A stretch of 57,039 nucleotides of DNA from Planctomycetia bacterium (GCA_030527185.1 JAUNBF010000017.1:1-57039), one strand, 5' to 3'. Shown: positions 16,960 through 26,460, numbered from the stretch's first letter. Notes: generated from the sequence alone by a model not told the origin. A program made the numbers and translations.

Positions 16960-18204
16960 TCACGAATCGAGCATAAACGGTTGTGAGAAAAGGATTTCCT
17001 GGGAATCGTCGATGGCAAAAGCCTTGATTCGCAAGTAGCCGTATTTTTCGTAATCGGAAGGTGCCACGTCGAAAGAGAGTTCCGTCGCGGTATTTTCAAA
17101 AAGGACACCCGGTTTGCCAATCACTTGCAGACGAGCCGGTTTGTCTGTCCTGGCGTACAGGGTCTTACCATCGAATTGGATACATCGGAAGTTCAGAATC
17201 CCACGACCTTTGACCGCTCCGTACCAATTTCCCTGCCGGTACGCCTTGAGGCACTCATGAGGACTCCGCTTGGGAATCAGCAGAATATTCACCCCATCCT
17301 TCACACTCCAATCCGGCACGAAGAAACCGAAACATTGGCGACCGGTACTTAACGCGTAGTCCCAATAATCCTCACTCCACGTATCGTTTTTCGGACTGTT
17401 CGGCGAACCACAGAGAACCTCGATTCCCAACACACGGGGATCGTAATCCAAAATTTCGAGCATGTGTTCTCGCTTCAGATGAGTCCACGCGGGGTGATTG
17501 ATCGTCACCCCTCCACCATCGGCAAAAAGCAACGCGCCGAGCATATTGTCAATTCCCGTTCTCCACGGTTGTCCCACCCCGAAATGATAACCGCCGCGTG
17601 ATTTTGTCTGAAAAAAGTTCCGTGCGTCAAACGTTCCTGAGGCATAAAGCGAGCCTGGGGCACACATGTGCGTGGGACTGTCCGTAAACGAATGGTGTTC
17701 GGCATTGGGAGCTTCCATGATATTCGGCGGGTACTCGGTAAAGAGCTTGTCCCCTTCCCGGAAAGGATATTGGCGACGGTATTTCTCCTCCAACTCGTCC
17801 ACCCATGGCTCCAGAATGGCATTCCAATCGAAAGGCCCCTCCGTCAGTTTCCCGTTCACCATCACCGGATGCTCATGATGCACACGATAATAGCTGGCGG
17901 TCATTTTGCTCATGGGATAATACGGTGCCGAAGGGTAATAATTCGAGATGGTCAGGAACTCAAATCCTCTTTCCAGAAATTGGTTCAACATTCCCTGATT
18001 CAGGATATGTCCATGGGTGGTGGTATGAATCTGGATTGCCGAATCCCAATCCACATTCGTGTAAGGACGTCGATTCCGTGGAGCCAATCCCGCTTTTTCG
18101 GGAGTGGCATTTTCCAGAGAATCACCCCCCATGGCAGGAATTCCCACACTCGTGACAGCCGCCGCGGTCATGGTACTTTTCAAAAAGTTTCTTCGATTCA
18201 ACAT
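16960..18204 (-). CDS. Tat-exported PHP-like protein
   Basis: A 414-residue protein starting with a twin-arginine signal (MLNRRNFLKSTMTAAAV); the ATG at 18204 is chosen because it follows a purine-rich ribosome site and puts the signal at the very N-terminus. The body has the spaced His pattern of the polymerase/histidinol phosphatase superfamily (IQIHTTTHGH near 50, NYYPS, HHSFTDSP, INHPAWTHL), so a metal-dependent phosphoesterase or related hydrolase is likely. The C-terminal 80 residues look like a small beta domain. The substrate is unknown. It is convergent with the YqeG gene and has its own promoter. Confidence 0.65.
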   Translation of the reverse strand: MLNRRNFLKSTMTAAAVTSVGIPAMGGDSLENATPEKAGLAPRNRRPYTNVDWDSAIQIHTTTHGHILNQGMLNQFLERGFEFLTISNYYPSAPYYPMSKMTASYYRVHHEHPVMVNGKLTEGPFDWNAILEPWVDELEEKYRRQYPFREGDKLFTEYPPNIMEAPNAEHHSFTDSPTHMCAPGSLYASGTFDARNFFQTKSRGGYHFGVGQPWRTGIDNMLGALLFADGGGVTINHPAWTHLKREHMLEILDYDPRVLGIEVLCGSPNSPKNDTWSEDYWDYALSTGRQCFGFFVPDWSVKDGVNILLIPKRSPHECLKAYRQGNWYGAVKGRGILNFRCIQFDGKTLYARTDKPARLQVIGKPGVLFENTATELSFDVAPSDYEKYGYLRIKAFAIDDSQEILFSQPFMLDS

Positions 18205-18264
18205 TTTTCCTTCTCTTTCCTCAAAATTTTTCAACAGGCAGGACAAAAACCATTTCTGAAAACC

Positions 18265-18293
18265 ATTTTAACAGAAGAAAATATGCCTGTCAA
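18265..18293 (-). promoter_or_regulatory. Sigma-70 promoter for the PHP-like gene
   Basis: On the minus strand TTGACA (18293-18288), a 17-base spacer and TAAAAT (18270-18265), 60 bases before the start at 18204. Confidence 0.75.
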
Positions 18294-18366
18294 GCAAAAA
18301 CGCATACCGGGGAACGATTTTTTGAAAATAACGTATCCTCTCCCCAATCCATGTCCAGGTCACTTC

Positions 18367-18395
18367 TTGACAGATTGCCTGAAAAAAGTTACAAT
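18367..18395 (+). promoter_or_regulatory. Sigma-70 promoter for the HAD gene
   Basis: TTGACA, a 17-base spacer and TACAAT. The implied leader to the start at 18474 is about 70 bases. Confidence 0.75.
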
Positions 18396-18473
18396 GAAGG
18401 GATAGACACGTCTTGCCTTGACGAAACCATTCCTCTGGGAAATTTTCACGAAACGAAGAAGGAGAACCATCCC

Positions 18474-19337
18474 ATGTACGACTTGAAACCCCAACACGAT
18501 TTTTTTATCGGTATTGATTCCGACGGCTGCATTTTCGATACAATGGAAATCAAGCAGAAAGAATGCTTTACCCCCAATACGATTTTTTACTGGGGCTTGC
18601 AGGGTGTGAGCAAATACGCGAGGGAAGCGTGCGAATTTGTCAATCTCTATTCGCAAAGTCGCGGAATCAACCGTTTTCCGGCGTTGGTGGAGGAGTTGGA
18701 GTGGACGGCCAGTCGCCCGGAAGTGCTGGCGCGTGGTTATCGGATAGAGGTGCCGCAGTCGCTGAAAGAGTGGATTGCCCGCGAGAAAAAGTTGGGAAAT
18801 CCCGCGTTGATTGCGGAGGTGGAGCGAACGCAAGACCCCGATTTGAAGAAAACGCTGGAATGGTCGCTGGCAATTAACGAGGCGGTGGAAAAGATGGTTT
18901 TTGGTGTTCCGCCCTTCCCGTTTGTTCGTGAGTCGCTTGAAAAAATGCAGGGAAAAGCGGACGTTCTGTGCGTCTCCGCCACCCCCAATGAAGCCTTGAT
19001 TCGGGAGTGGAAAGAACATCATCTGGACGGTTATGTGACCGAAATCTGCGGCCAGGAATATGGGACGAAAAAGGATATTCTCACCAACGCGGTTCATTAC
19101 ACTCCGAATCATTCGCTGATGATTGGCGACGCCCCCGGTGACTATAAAGCGGCCTGTGCCCACAACGTCCTTTTCTACCCCATCAACCCCGGAGCGGAAG
19201 AAAAGAGTTGGGAACGCTTTTTTGAGGAAGGTTTGGACAAATTCTTCAACGGCACCTTTGCTGGTGAGTATCAGCAGGCCTTGTTGGAAGAATTTAATGG
19301 CTATCTCCCGGTCAATCCACCGTGGTTGTCCAGATAG
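18474..19337 (+). CDS. HAD-superfamily hydrolase
   Basis: A 287-residue cytoplasmic HAD phosphatase. The ATG at 18474 follows GAAGGAG. Motif I is IGIDSDGCIFDTM (Asp nucleophile and acid), motif II VSATPNEAL, and motif IV MIGDAPGDYKAA. A helical cap of about 130 residues follows motif I (C1 type). The substrate is unknown; the size and cap resemble phosphoglycolate-phosphatase relatives. It has a strong promoter and a strong terminator and is monocistronic. Confidence 0.8.
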   Translation: MYDLKPQHDFFIGIDSDGCIFDTMEIKQKECFTPNTIFYWGLQGVSKYAREACEFVNLYSQSRGINRFPALVEELEWTASRPEVLARGYRIEVPQSLKEWIAREKKLGNPALIAEVERTQDPDLKKTLEWSLAINEAVEKMVFGVPPFPFVRESLEKMQGKADVLCVSATPNEALIREWKEHHLDGYVTEICGQEYGTKKDILTNAVHYTPNHSLMIGDAPGDYKAACAHNVLFYPINPGAEEKSWERFFEEGLDKFFNGTFAGEYQQALLEEFNGYLPVNPPWLSR

Positions 19338-19369
19338 TCGAACGGAGAATCCATCCCGAGTCGTTTTTC

Positions 19370-19408
19370 GAGAGAGAATTCCTGAAAAGTTCTCTCTCTT
19401 CATTTTTC
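19370..19408 (+). terminator. Rho-independent terminator of the HAD gene
   Basis: Perfect 9-bp stem GAGAGAGAA / TTCTCTCTC with an 11-base loop, followed by TTCATTTTTC. It lies 32 bases after the HAD stop codon in the convergent gap. Confidence 0.8.
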
Positions 19409-19534
19409 AACGTTTAAGTCTGGAATACCGACAAAAATTAAGGAAGAAAAGGAAGAGGAGACACTATTCAGACGATCGTCACCGAATTAAAACGACTGGG
19501 GTTCCTCCGCGGGGCGGTGAAAGTTATTTCCCGT

Positions 19535-20782
19535 TTACTTGAAATGGACTTTTTCATCGTCAGACATTTTTTGAATCTGAATCAGACGATTCCGCTCTTT
19601 TTCCATGACTTTGGCGGCTTTGCAGGAACACATCATTTTCCGACGACCGAGTAACTGCGACATTCCTACCGCCACGAAGAAAAAGAGAAAGAAAAGGACT
19701 GGCAGCAACCACTGCATCCAGAGAGCGTAATCCGATGTTTTTTCTTTCTGGAACGATTTCCAGGGAAAGTGAACGGCAACATTTTCAATCTGATTCCCTT
19801 TTTGAATCAGAAATAATGCGGAGATATTCTCTTTTTTGGCCAGATTTTGTCCTTCTTCCGGTCCGAGTACCATCAGAGCGGTTGCCCACGCGTCCGCTAA
19901 CATACAATTATCGGCCTGCACGGAAACGGAGACGAGCGAATGTTCCACCGGACGTCCGGTTCGTGGATCGAGGATATGGGAAAGCCGTTTTTTCCCCTCT
20001 TGCCGAAAATTTCGATAATCGCCGGACGTGGCAAGGGAGGCATCTTCCAGCTCAACCACACCATAAAGCGAAGAAATTCCAGGAACAGGTGTTTCAATGC
20101 CGATTCTCCAAGGCTGATTTTGCACATTTTTACCGGAGGTACGCACCTCACCTCCTACTTCCACCATGTAGGAGGTGATTCCGAATTTCTCCAAAACTTC
20201 CGCTACCCGATCGACGCCATATCCTTTGGCAATGCTGGACAAATCGATGTAAAGTCCTGGTTTTTCCCGTTTTAGCTTTCCTGTGCCGTCTTCGTCCACT
20301 GCCAGTCGCAAAGCGGCATATCCCACATTCTTTTGGGCATTCTGGATTTCTTTGTCATTGGGGAGGCGTTCCTCCGTCACCTTTTCCGAATCAGGCCCAA
20401 ATTTCCAGAGATTGACCAATGGACCGACGGTAATGTCATACGCTCCACCCGATTTTTGAGCCACCTCCAAGGCTGCTCGCAAAACCAGAGCCAGTTCGGA
20501 GGAGAGGAGGATTTCCTCATCAATTTTTTCCGTTGCGTTGATTCGAGAAAGTTCCGAATACTCTTTCCAAGTCGACATTCGCGTATCGATTTCCCGTAGC
20601 GTTTCTTCGATCTCCTTTTGAACTTCAGACGGTAAAATTTCTCCCTCCGGCTTTACCAGTGTCACATGCCAGAGCGTTCCCATCGTCTCCCCTTCCAGAT
20701 TCCAGACAGGTACGATTTCTGCCATTGCCAGACTGCTCAATCCTACCCAGACCATCCACCAGTAACGCCATTGCCCGGACAT
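19535..20782 (-). CDS. apbE: FAD:protein FMN transferase with C-terminal membrane tail
   Basis: Attaches FMN to Thr residues of exported redox proteins such as RnfG/RnfD and NqrB/NqrC. The 415-residue product starts at 20782 behind GGAGGGG and has a signal peptide (WRYWWMVWVGLSSLAMA). ApbE motifs are intact: GETMGT, DLSSIAKGYGVDR, VEVGGEVRTSG, LATSGDYRNF, HILDPRTGRP and ADAWATALMVLG. Unusually, a membrane segment (about 355-375) and a short tail with GRRKMMCSCKAAK follow the catalytic domain. The segment plus Gly-Arg-Arg and CxC recalls NqrM, the Na-NQR maturation factor. No nqr or rnf gene lies in the window. Confidence 0.9.
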   Translation of the reverse strand: MSGQWRYWWMVWVGLSSLAMAEIVPVWNLEGETMGTLWHVTLVKPEGEILPSEVQKEIEETLREIDTRMSTWKEYSELSRINATEKIDEEILLSSELALVLRAALEVAQKSGGAYDITVGPLVNLWKFGPDSEKVTEERLPNDKEIQNAQKNVGYAALRLAVDEDGTGKLKREKPGLYIDLSSIAKGYGVDRVAEVLEKFGITSYMVEVGGEVRTSGKNVQNQPWRIGIETPVPGISSLYGVVELEDASLATSGDYRNFRQEGKKRLSHILDPRTGRPVEHSLVSVSVQADNCMLADAWATALMVLGPEEGQNLAKKENISALFLIQKGNQIENVAVHFPWKSFQKEKTSDYALWMQWLLPVLFFLFFFVAVGMSQLLGRRKMMCSCKAAKVMEKERNRLIQIQKMSDDEKVHFK

Positions 20783-20814
20783 TTGCCCCTCCTGTTTTCC
20801 TGAAAATGAAAGAC

Positions 20815-20820
20815 TATAAT
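20815..20820 (+). promoter_or_regulatory. Possible -10 box of the methyltransferase gene
   Basis: Perfect TATAAT 51 bases upstream of the start; the -35 (CTGTTT at 17 bases) is weak. Confidence 0.35.
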
Positions 20821-20871
20821 ACAACGTTATTGTAAAGCATGTTTTCAAAAAGTCAATTACGGAGGGACAAA

Positions 20872-21519
20872 ATGGACACCCACAATCCCGGCTATTGGAA
20901 TCGGGTTGCTGATGAGAAAGAATTCACCACGTCTCTGGCAGGAGAACGCTTTCGACAGTTGGTTCCGCAAGAAGCAAAAATTCTGGACGTGGGTTGTGGC
21001 TACGGCAGAACGCTCCAGGAACTGCACTCTCTGGGATATTCCTGTTTGTATGGAGTCGATTTTGCGGAAAAGATGATTGAACGGGGACGAAAAAACCTTC
21101 CTTTTCTTTCGTTACAGGTTGCTCTGGGACAGAAACTTCCTTTTCCTGAGGAATCTTTCGATGCCGTCCTTCTTTTGGCTGTTTTAACCTGTATCCCCGA
21201 CAATCACGAGCAAGAAAAACTGCTTCAGGAAATTTATCGTATTCTGAAACCGGGCGGAATTTTATACATCAACGACTTCCTTCTTAACGAGGATGCCCGA
21301 AATCGACAACGTTACCACGAAGGAGTGAAAAAATATGGAATTTACGGACTTTTCGAGCTTCCCGAAGGTGTTGTCCTACGGCACCATGAAGAAAACTATC
21401 TCCGGGAAATTCTGGCTCTATTTCATACGTTGGAATGGGAAAACGTCGTTTTTTCGACCATGAACGGCCATCTCTCCCAGGGAATCTCCTATTTCGGACA
21501 AAAAACTCCACAACATTAA
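20872..21519 (+). CDS. Class I SAM-dependent methyltransferase
   Basis: A 215-residue enzyme starting at 20872 behind CGGAGGG. The SAM-binding motif I is ILDVGCGYGRT, motif II is YGVDFAEKMI, and LPFPEESFDAVLLLAVLTCI and LKPGGILYINDF complete a Methyltransf_11-type core. The substrate is unknown. It is divergent from apbE with an 89-base gap containing a TATAAT at 20815-20820, and convergent with the DUF1080 gene. Confidence 0.85.
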   Translation: MDTHNPGYWNRVADEKEFTTSLAGERFRQLVPQEAKILDVGCGYGRTLQELHSLGYSCLYGVDFAEKMIERGRKNLPFLSLQVALGQKLPFPEESFDAVLLLAVLTCIPDNHEQEKLLQEIYRILKPGGILYINDFLLNEDARNRQRYHEGVKKYGIYGLFELPEGVVLRHHEENYLREILALFHTLEWENVVFSTMNGHLSQGISYFGQKTPQH

Positions 21520-21534
21520 CATCGCTGGAACTTC

Positions 21535-22179
21535 TTACAGTTCCTTAATCCTGATATTTCGGAATTTGACCGGCATGGTGTGCCCCAGAAAACCGATGTA
21601 TCCTTCCGCGTTGTGCAGTCCGGGATGCTCTTTTCCATCAGGCGTTTCGCGGATATTGGCAATGTCGGTATCCAAAATGATCGTTCCGTTGAGGGTTACG
21701 GTAATGCGTGACCCCACCGCACGAACTTCCTGTACATTCCATTCCCCCACCGGCTTGAGGAACCCTTTTTTCGCAGCTACGACACCGTAAATCGAACCGT
21801 GATACTGGTACGGCTCCAAGTTCTGTTTCAGACTTCCCGTGTCGTCCAGAATCTGGAGTTCCATTCCGTAATACGCCGCGTCCTTATGGATGTCCGACGC
21901 GCGGATGGCCAGACCATTATTCCCATTAGGAACCAACTGAAACTCAAACCGCAGGACAAAATCCCGGAATTTCCGATGATACATCAGATTGCCATAGTTT
22001 TTCTTCCCTTCCCGAAAGCGGAGTTCTCTCTCCTTCACCTCGTACAAGTCCGTGCGTCCGACCCAGCCCTGTAAATCCTGGCCGTTGAAGAGCGTCACGA
22101 ATCCCTCCTCCGCATTTCCAACTCCTGAAAATGTGAGGAGACAGAACACAATTCCCGCGAAACAAACTTTTTTCAACAT
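21535..22179 (-). CDS. Secreted DUF1080 (3-keto-disaccharide hydrolase-type) protein
   Basis: A 214-residue protein with a Sec signal (MLKKVCFAGIVFCLLTFSGVGNA) and a concanavalin-like domain. The DUF1080 hallmarks FVTLFNGQDLQGW at the start, LRFEFQLVPNGNNGLAIRA and GYIGFLGHTMPVKFRNIRIKEL are all present. Some members hydrolyse 3-keto-glycosides made by Gfo/Idh/MocA-type oxidases. It sits 33 bases behind a Tat-exported Gfo/Idh/MocA gene on the same strand, consistent with such a pair. It starts behind AAAGGAAA. Confidence 0.88.
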   Translation of the reverse strand: MLKKVCFAGIVFCLLTFSGVGNAEEGFVTLFNGQDLQGWVGRTDLYEVKERELRFREGKKNYGNLMYHRKFRDFVLRFEFQLVPNGNNGLAIRASDIHKDAAYYGMELQILDDTGSLKQNLEPYQYHGSIYGVVAAKKGFLKPVGEWNVQEVRAVGSRITVTLNGTIILDTDIANIRETPDGKEHPGLHNAEGYIGFLGHTMPVKFRNIRIKEL

Positions 22180-22212
22180 CCGTTTTTCCTTTCGTCAAAT
22201 GATTCCAGTCTT

Positions 22213-23586
22213 TCAACACGATTCCAAGGTCCAGCCATTGTGGTACGGCTGGCGAATCAGAGCGTCTGCCTCAGGATTGTTGCCAATCCGCAGATTTTCC
22301 GCGTCGAACTCCACCGCTTTCCCTGTTTGAATCGCCAGATTGCCCAGCAAAACGAATTCCGTGACAGGAACCGCCCACTCAAAATCACAACTGGCCTTTT
22401 GTCCACCACGACACGCTTCCAGCCACTCGGGAAAGATGCCCCCGCGACGTTGAACCGTTTTCGGCACGTCGGCAAACTTCCTGGCTCGTTCCTCATCCAA
22501 AATTTGTGAGTTCAGCATGACCCCTTCCGTACCGACGTAAAGAACCCCTTCTGCCGGCAAAGACTGGCTTCCCATCCCCTTCGGCACTGGCGGTTTCAGA
22601 CCACCGTCGTACCAAACCAGCCGCAATTCCTCGAAACTTTCTCGTGCGGGATAGTCGTACGTCACCATGCACGCAAGCGGAAACGAAACGGCATACGTCC
22701 GCGTATTGCTGGCTGTCACACGGGTGGGATATTTCAGCTTCAACGCCTTGTACGGCAAATTCGCACGATGACATCCCATGTCGCCCAACGAACCGGTACC
22801 AAACGCCGTCCAGCCGCGGAAGTTGAATGGATGGTACACCGCCCGACCACCCCAGGTCGCACACGCCATCTCAGGAATCGGACTCTCCGCCGGCCACTTG
22901 TCCGCAAAAGGACGTTTTTCCGCCGGGCCTAACCACGCTTCCCAGTCAAATTCCTTCGGAACCTCACTCGTAAACGACGGATACGCAGGCATCCCCTGCG
23001 GCCAGACCGGACGTGCCGACCAGGCGTGGACTTCCCGTACCGATCCGATCGCTCCAGCTTCGATCAGTTCGATAATCCGACACGCTTCCTCACTGGTGTT
23101 GGATTGCATCGTCACCTGCGTTGCCGTTTTCGCTTCGGCAGCCGCTTGTGCCACCTTACGGCATTCCTCAATCGTCCGCGTCAATGGCTTCACACAACAA
23201 ACATGCTTCTTCGCCTTTAATGCGGCCAACGTGATGATGGCATGCGTGTGATCCGGGGTGCCGCAATAAATGGCATCCACCCGGTCTCCCTCGTTATCCA
23301 GCAGTTCTCGAAAATCACGATACCGACGCGCTTCGGGATACGTTTTGTAAACTTTGTCGGCATGGCGGTCGTCAATATCGCACAACGCCACGACTTGAAA
23401 ACCGGCTGCTGTGGCCTGTTTTAATTGCGGGTGCCCGATTCCTCCGACACCGATTCCTCCCAGGGTAATTTTTTCGCTGGGCGGGGTTGTGCCTGTTCCT
23501 CCCAGGACATTTCGTGGAACCAGTGTGCAAAATGCTCCTGCCGTGAGCGTTTGAAGTACCTGACGGCGAGTCCATGGTCGTTTCAT
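22213..23586 (-). CDS. Tat-exported Gfo/Idh/MocA oxidoreductase
   Basis: NAD(P)-dependent sugar or sugar-acid dehydrogenase of 457 residues. It has a twin-arginine signal (WTRRQVLQTLTAG), then the Rossmann fold ITLGGIGVGGIG and ALCDIDDRH. The catalytic Lys lies in CCVKPLTRT, where the commoner motif is CEKP. GDMGCH supplies the conserved metal/active-site His region. In planctomycetes such exported members usually lie beside DUF1080 genes, as here, and act on glycosides outside the cytoplasm with tightly bound cofactor (family inference). It starts behind GGAG. Confidence 0.88.
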   Translation of the reverse strand: MKRPWTRRQVLQTLTAGAFCTLVPRNVLGGTGTTPPSEKITLGGIGVGGIGHPQLKQATAAGFQVVALCDIDDRHADKVYKTYPEARRYRDFRELLDNEGDRVDAIYCGTPDHTHAIITLAALKAKKHVCCVKPLTRTIEECRKVAQAAAEAKTATQVTMQSNTSEEACRIIELIEAGAIGSVREVHAWSARPVWPQGMPAYPSFTSEVPKEFDWEAWLGPAEKRPFADKWPAESPIPEMACATWGGRAVYHPFNFRGWTAFGTGSLGDMGCHRANLPYKALKLKYPTRVTASNTRTYAVSFPLACMVTYDYPARESFEELRLVWYDGGLKPPVPKGMGSQSLPAEGVLYVGTEGVMLNSQILDEERARKFADVPKTVQRRGGIFPEWLEACRGGQKASCDFEWAVPVTEFVLLGNLAIQTGKAVEFDAENLRIGNNPEADALIRQPYHNGWTLESC

Positions 23587-23704
23587 GTTTCTACTCCTGA
23601 TGTAAAGGTTGGTCGGACGGATTCTTCTCCTATTCGTTTTTTACAAGTTTCCGCCTTTCTTTCAGATTACACCTTTTCCCTCTCAAAAGCAAAGGGGGAA
23701 ATAC

Positions 23705-23736
23705 CTTTTTGACAGAAGTTCTATCTTTTTTGACAG
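23705..23736. repeat. Short direct repeat (possible operator)
   Basis: CTTTTTGACAG at 23705 and CTTTTTTGACAG at 23725 are near-identical and about two helical turns apart, just upstream of the promoter at 23751. They could be regulator half-sites or chance. Confidence 0.3.
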
Positions 23737-23750
23737 GTCGTAATGACTGG

Positions 23751-23778
23751 TTGACATTTACGATGGGACGTTTATAAT
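23751..23778 (+). promoter_or_regulatory. Consensus sigma-70 promoter for the Gfo/Idh/MocA gene
   Basis: Perfect TTGACA, a 16-base spacer and perfect TATAAT. The start codon at 23823 is 44 bases downstream. Confidence 0.85.
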
Positions 23779-23822
23779 AGACGTGTCTGGAAAATTTTGC
23801 AAGTCTCAGGAAGGAAAGAACC

Positions 23823-24899
23823 ATGAAAATGTATCATGTGGCGATTTTGGGAGGTGGATTTATCGGAAAAGTCCACCTGTATGCCTATCGGACGCTGCCG
23901 TTTTATTCCCAGCCGGTTCCGTTGGAGTGCCGCATTAAATACGTGGTGAATTCCCGTGAAGAGACGGCCATGGCCAGTGCGAAACTAACCCCCGACGCGA
24001 TTCCTCAGACCGATTGGCGAAAGGCTCTGGCGGACCCGGAAATCGATATTGTGCATGTCTGTACCCCGAATCATCTTCATCTGGAAATTTTGAAAGAGGC
24101 AATTTCTGCCGGAAAGCATATTTATTGTGAAAAACCGGTGGTGCTGAATCGGGAAGAAGTGGAGGAATTACGGCCTTTTCTGGAAAATTATACGCAAGTT
24201 TCCCACGTCGTCTTCCACACTCGCTACTTCGCCTCGGTCATGCAGGCCAAAGCGATGATAGAGGCGGGAAAATTGGGGAAAATACTGGAATTTCGCGGTT
24301 GTTATCTGCAAAATTCGCATGTTGATCCGAATCGTCCCATGCGGTGGAAGAACCTGAAAGCGACGGGGGGTGGGGCACTGATGGATATTGGTTCGCACCT
24401 GATTGAACTGACGGACTGGCTGATTGGGCCTCTGGCGGATGGGGTGGCCTGGTCGGGTTCCCCTGCGCCGGAAGATGAATCCCGTGCGGAAGATTCCATT
24501 GCCATGCTCTGGAAAACGGCACAGGGGGCTGTCGGAACGCTTCAGGCTTCCAAAGTGGCTCACGGAACGGAAAACGATATGCTTCTGGAAATTTACGGTA
24601 CGAAAGGTGCCCTTCGGTTCAACATTCAGGCCCCTCATTTTCTCGATTATTTCGACGGGAGCAAACCAACAACCCCCTTCGGAGGTGAGGCGGGCTGGAC
24701 GCGGATTGCGGTGGGCAATCGTTATCCCGCCCCGGATACCGACTTTCCCGCGACGAAATCGGGCATTGGGTGGGTGCGGGCACACTGCACATCGTTGGCA
24801 CACTTCCTGCGAAATGTTGCGGCTGGTAAAAACATCACCGGTGCGCCTGATTTACAACGGGGTCTGGAGATTCAAATGCTGATGGAAAAATGTCGTTAA
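23823..24899 (+). CDS. Gfo/Idh/MocA oxidoreductase, cytoplasmic
   Basis: A 358-residue NAD(P)-dependent oxidoreductase without a signal peptide. The N-terminal Rossmann domain has AILGGGFIGKVHL and the conserved CTPNHLHLEI and YCEKPVVLN, with the catalytic Lys in the EKP motif. The C-terminal domain has GGGALMDIGSHLIEL. The substrate is probably a sugar, inositol or sugar acid and cannot be told. It starts behind GGAAGGAAAG with a consensus promoter, divergent from the exported paralog by 236 bases. Confidence 0.88.
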   Translation: MKMYHVAILGGGFIGKVHLYAYRTLPFYSQPVPLECRIKYVVNSREETAMASAKLTPDAIPQTDWRKALADPEIDIVHVCTPNHLHLEILKEAISAGKHIYCEKPVVLNREEVEELRPFLENYTQVSHVVFHTRYFASVMQAKAMIEAGKLGKILEFRGCYLQNSHVDPNRPMRWKNLKATGGGALMDIGSHLIELTDWLIGPLADGVAWSGSPAPEDESRAEDSIAMLWKTAQGAVGTLQASKVAHGTENDMLLEIYGTKGALRFNIQAPHFLDYFDGSKPTTPFGGEAGWTRIAVGNRYPAPDTDFPATKSGIGWVRAHCTSLAHFLRNVAAGKNITGAPDLQRGLEIQMLMEKCR

Positions 24900-24921
24900 A
24901 ATTTTAAGCCCCCCTTTCACA

Positions 24922-26460
24922 TCACCGCAACGAAGTCCAGTGCGGCCGCAAAATTTCCAGCAGTTGGCGAAATCGACGTTGTTTTCGGGCATACACTTCG
25001 GCCAGTTCGGGATTGGGGGTGTAAATTCGCGTCAGACGCACCATTTCCCGACATGCGGTTGGCAGGTTGGGATACGCGCCACACGCCACGGAAGCAGCGA
25101 TGGCCGCCCCGAATGCTCCCAGTTCCGTACCTTCGGGAATCTGGACGGTCGTTTGCAGGATGTCGGCAAACATCTGGGACCAGACGGGACTTCGTGCCGC
25201 GCCGCCAGCCAGTCGAATGGTGTCGGGGAGAGGTGGTTTTCCAGTTTCCGCAGAAGTCTGCCAATGCCGCAACAGCCGTTCCACATGCCAGCCATGCCCG
25301 AAAACGATCCCTTCGCAAAGGGCACGCAAAAGATGTCCCCGACGTTGCCATCCCTCCAGTCCCAGCAAGGCTCCTTTCGCGTCGGGATGGACCGGGGAAG
25401 CGTAAAGATAGGGCAAAAAGACCAGGTTGCCCTCTTCGGGAGGAGTTTGCGCGATTTCTTCGTTCACCAGGTCGTAAATGGTTTTTTCCGTCCCCTGATT
25501 CTGGAGCCACGCCTGGTCTGCGGAAAAGAACTCGCGAATCATCCATTCAAGATTGCTGGCAGAGGTCGCACTCCCTTCCAACATCAGATAAAACCCATCC
25601 ATGGCGTAGCAGGTTGTCATGAAAACATCCTCACTCACCACCGGTTTTCGGGCAATGTACTGATTGTTTCCCCACGTCCCGGAAATGAGGCAGAGAATGT
25701 TCTCCTCCGTCATCCCCACCGCCAGTCCCACCGCGTCGATGTCGAACATCCCTCCTGCCACCGGCGTTCCGGCCAGGAGTCCTGTCTGGCGTGCCGCTTC
25801 TGGGGTAATTTTTCCGCAAAGGTCGCAACTCTTCGCCAACGGTGGCAAAAGCGATTGCCATTTTTCGATTCCCCAAGCCTGAAGAATCGTCTCGTCATAC
25901 GCCAGCGTCTGATTGTTCAACAAACTCGTTCCACTGGCATCGGTACGTTCCAGAAATGCTTCCCCCGTGAGTCGATACCGGATGTAGTCCTTCGCCATGA
26001 AGAGCCACTGAGCCTGAGACAGGATTTCCGGCTGAAAGTCCGCCAGCCAGCGTAAAAGAGCGTTGGGTTGGGCCGGCCACGTCGCCTGGGTGGTTTTGGG
26101 GAGGAGTTTTTGCGTAACGCCGTCTCGCTGCCACTTTTCCACATAGTCCCGTGCTCGCGTATCCGTGGAACGAATTCCCAACAGGGGTTTTCCAACACCA
26201 TTCACCAGATACAACCCATTTCCATGCCCAGCCCCCGCCACACAGGCAATTTCACGCGGAGCGATGCCGGAAATTGCCAGAACGTCCCGAATGGCGGCCA
26301 CATTCGCTTCCCACAACGATTCCGGTTCCACTTCTTCCCAACCGGGCTGCGGATGAAACGTTTCCACCTTGCGTGACGCACACGCTTTTTCACACCCCCG
26401 TTCGTCGAACAGAGCCGCCTTTGTCATGGTTCCACCATTGTCGATTCCGAGAAAATACAT
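24922..26460 (-). CDS. FGGY-family carbohydrate kinase, L-xylulokinase-like
   Basis: Phosphorylates a ketose or polyol with ATP. The 512-residue product has both FGGY domains: the phosphate-1 motif GIDNGGTMTKAALFD, the second signature GGMFDIDAVG, and the adenosine motif IRLAGGAARSPVWSQMFADI. Its layout follows E. coli LyxK closely in several stretches (SPQPGW/HPQPGW, NLEW, LPYLYASP and LLRALCEGIVFGH), so L-xylulose or a similar ketose is the best guess. It lies downstream of a class II aldolase on the same strand, separated by a MITE-like element, and a XylR-type regulator is divergent from the aldolase. Confidence 0.82.
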   Translation of the reverse strand: MYFLGIDNGGTMTKAALFDERGCEKACASRKVETFHPQPGWEEVEPESLWEANVAAIRDVLAISGIAPREIACVAGAGHGNGLYLVNGVGKPLLGIRSTDTRARDYVEKWQRDGVTQKLLPKTTQATWPAQPNALLRWLADFQPEILSQAQWLFMAKDYIRYRLTGEAFLERTDASGTSLLNNQTLAYDETILQAWGIEKWQSLLPPLAKSCDLCGKITPEAARQTGLLAGTPVAGGMFDIDAVGLAVGMTEENILCLISGTWGNNQYIARKPVVSEDVFMTTCYAMDGFYLMLEGSATSASNLEWMIREFFSADQAWLQNQGTEKTIYDLVNEEIAQTPPEEGNLVFLPYLYASPVHPDAKGALLGLEGWQRRGHLLRALCEGIVFGHGWHVERLLRHWQTSAETGKPPLPDTIRLAGGAARSPVWSQMFADILQTTVQIPEGTELGAFGAAIAASVACGAYPNLPTACREMVRLTRIYTPNPELAEVYARKQRRFRQLLEILRPHWTSLR

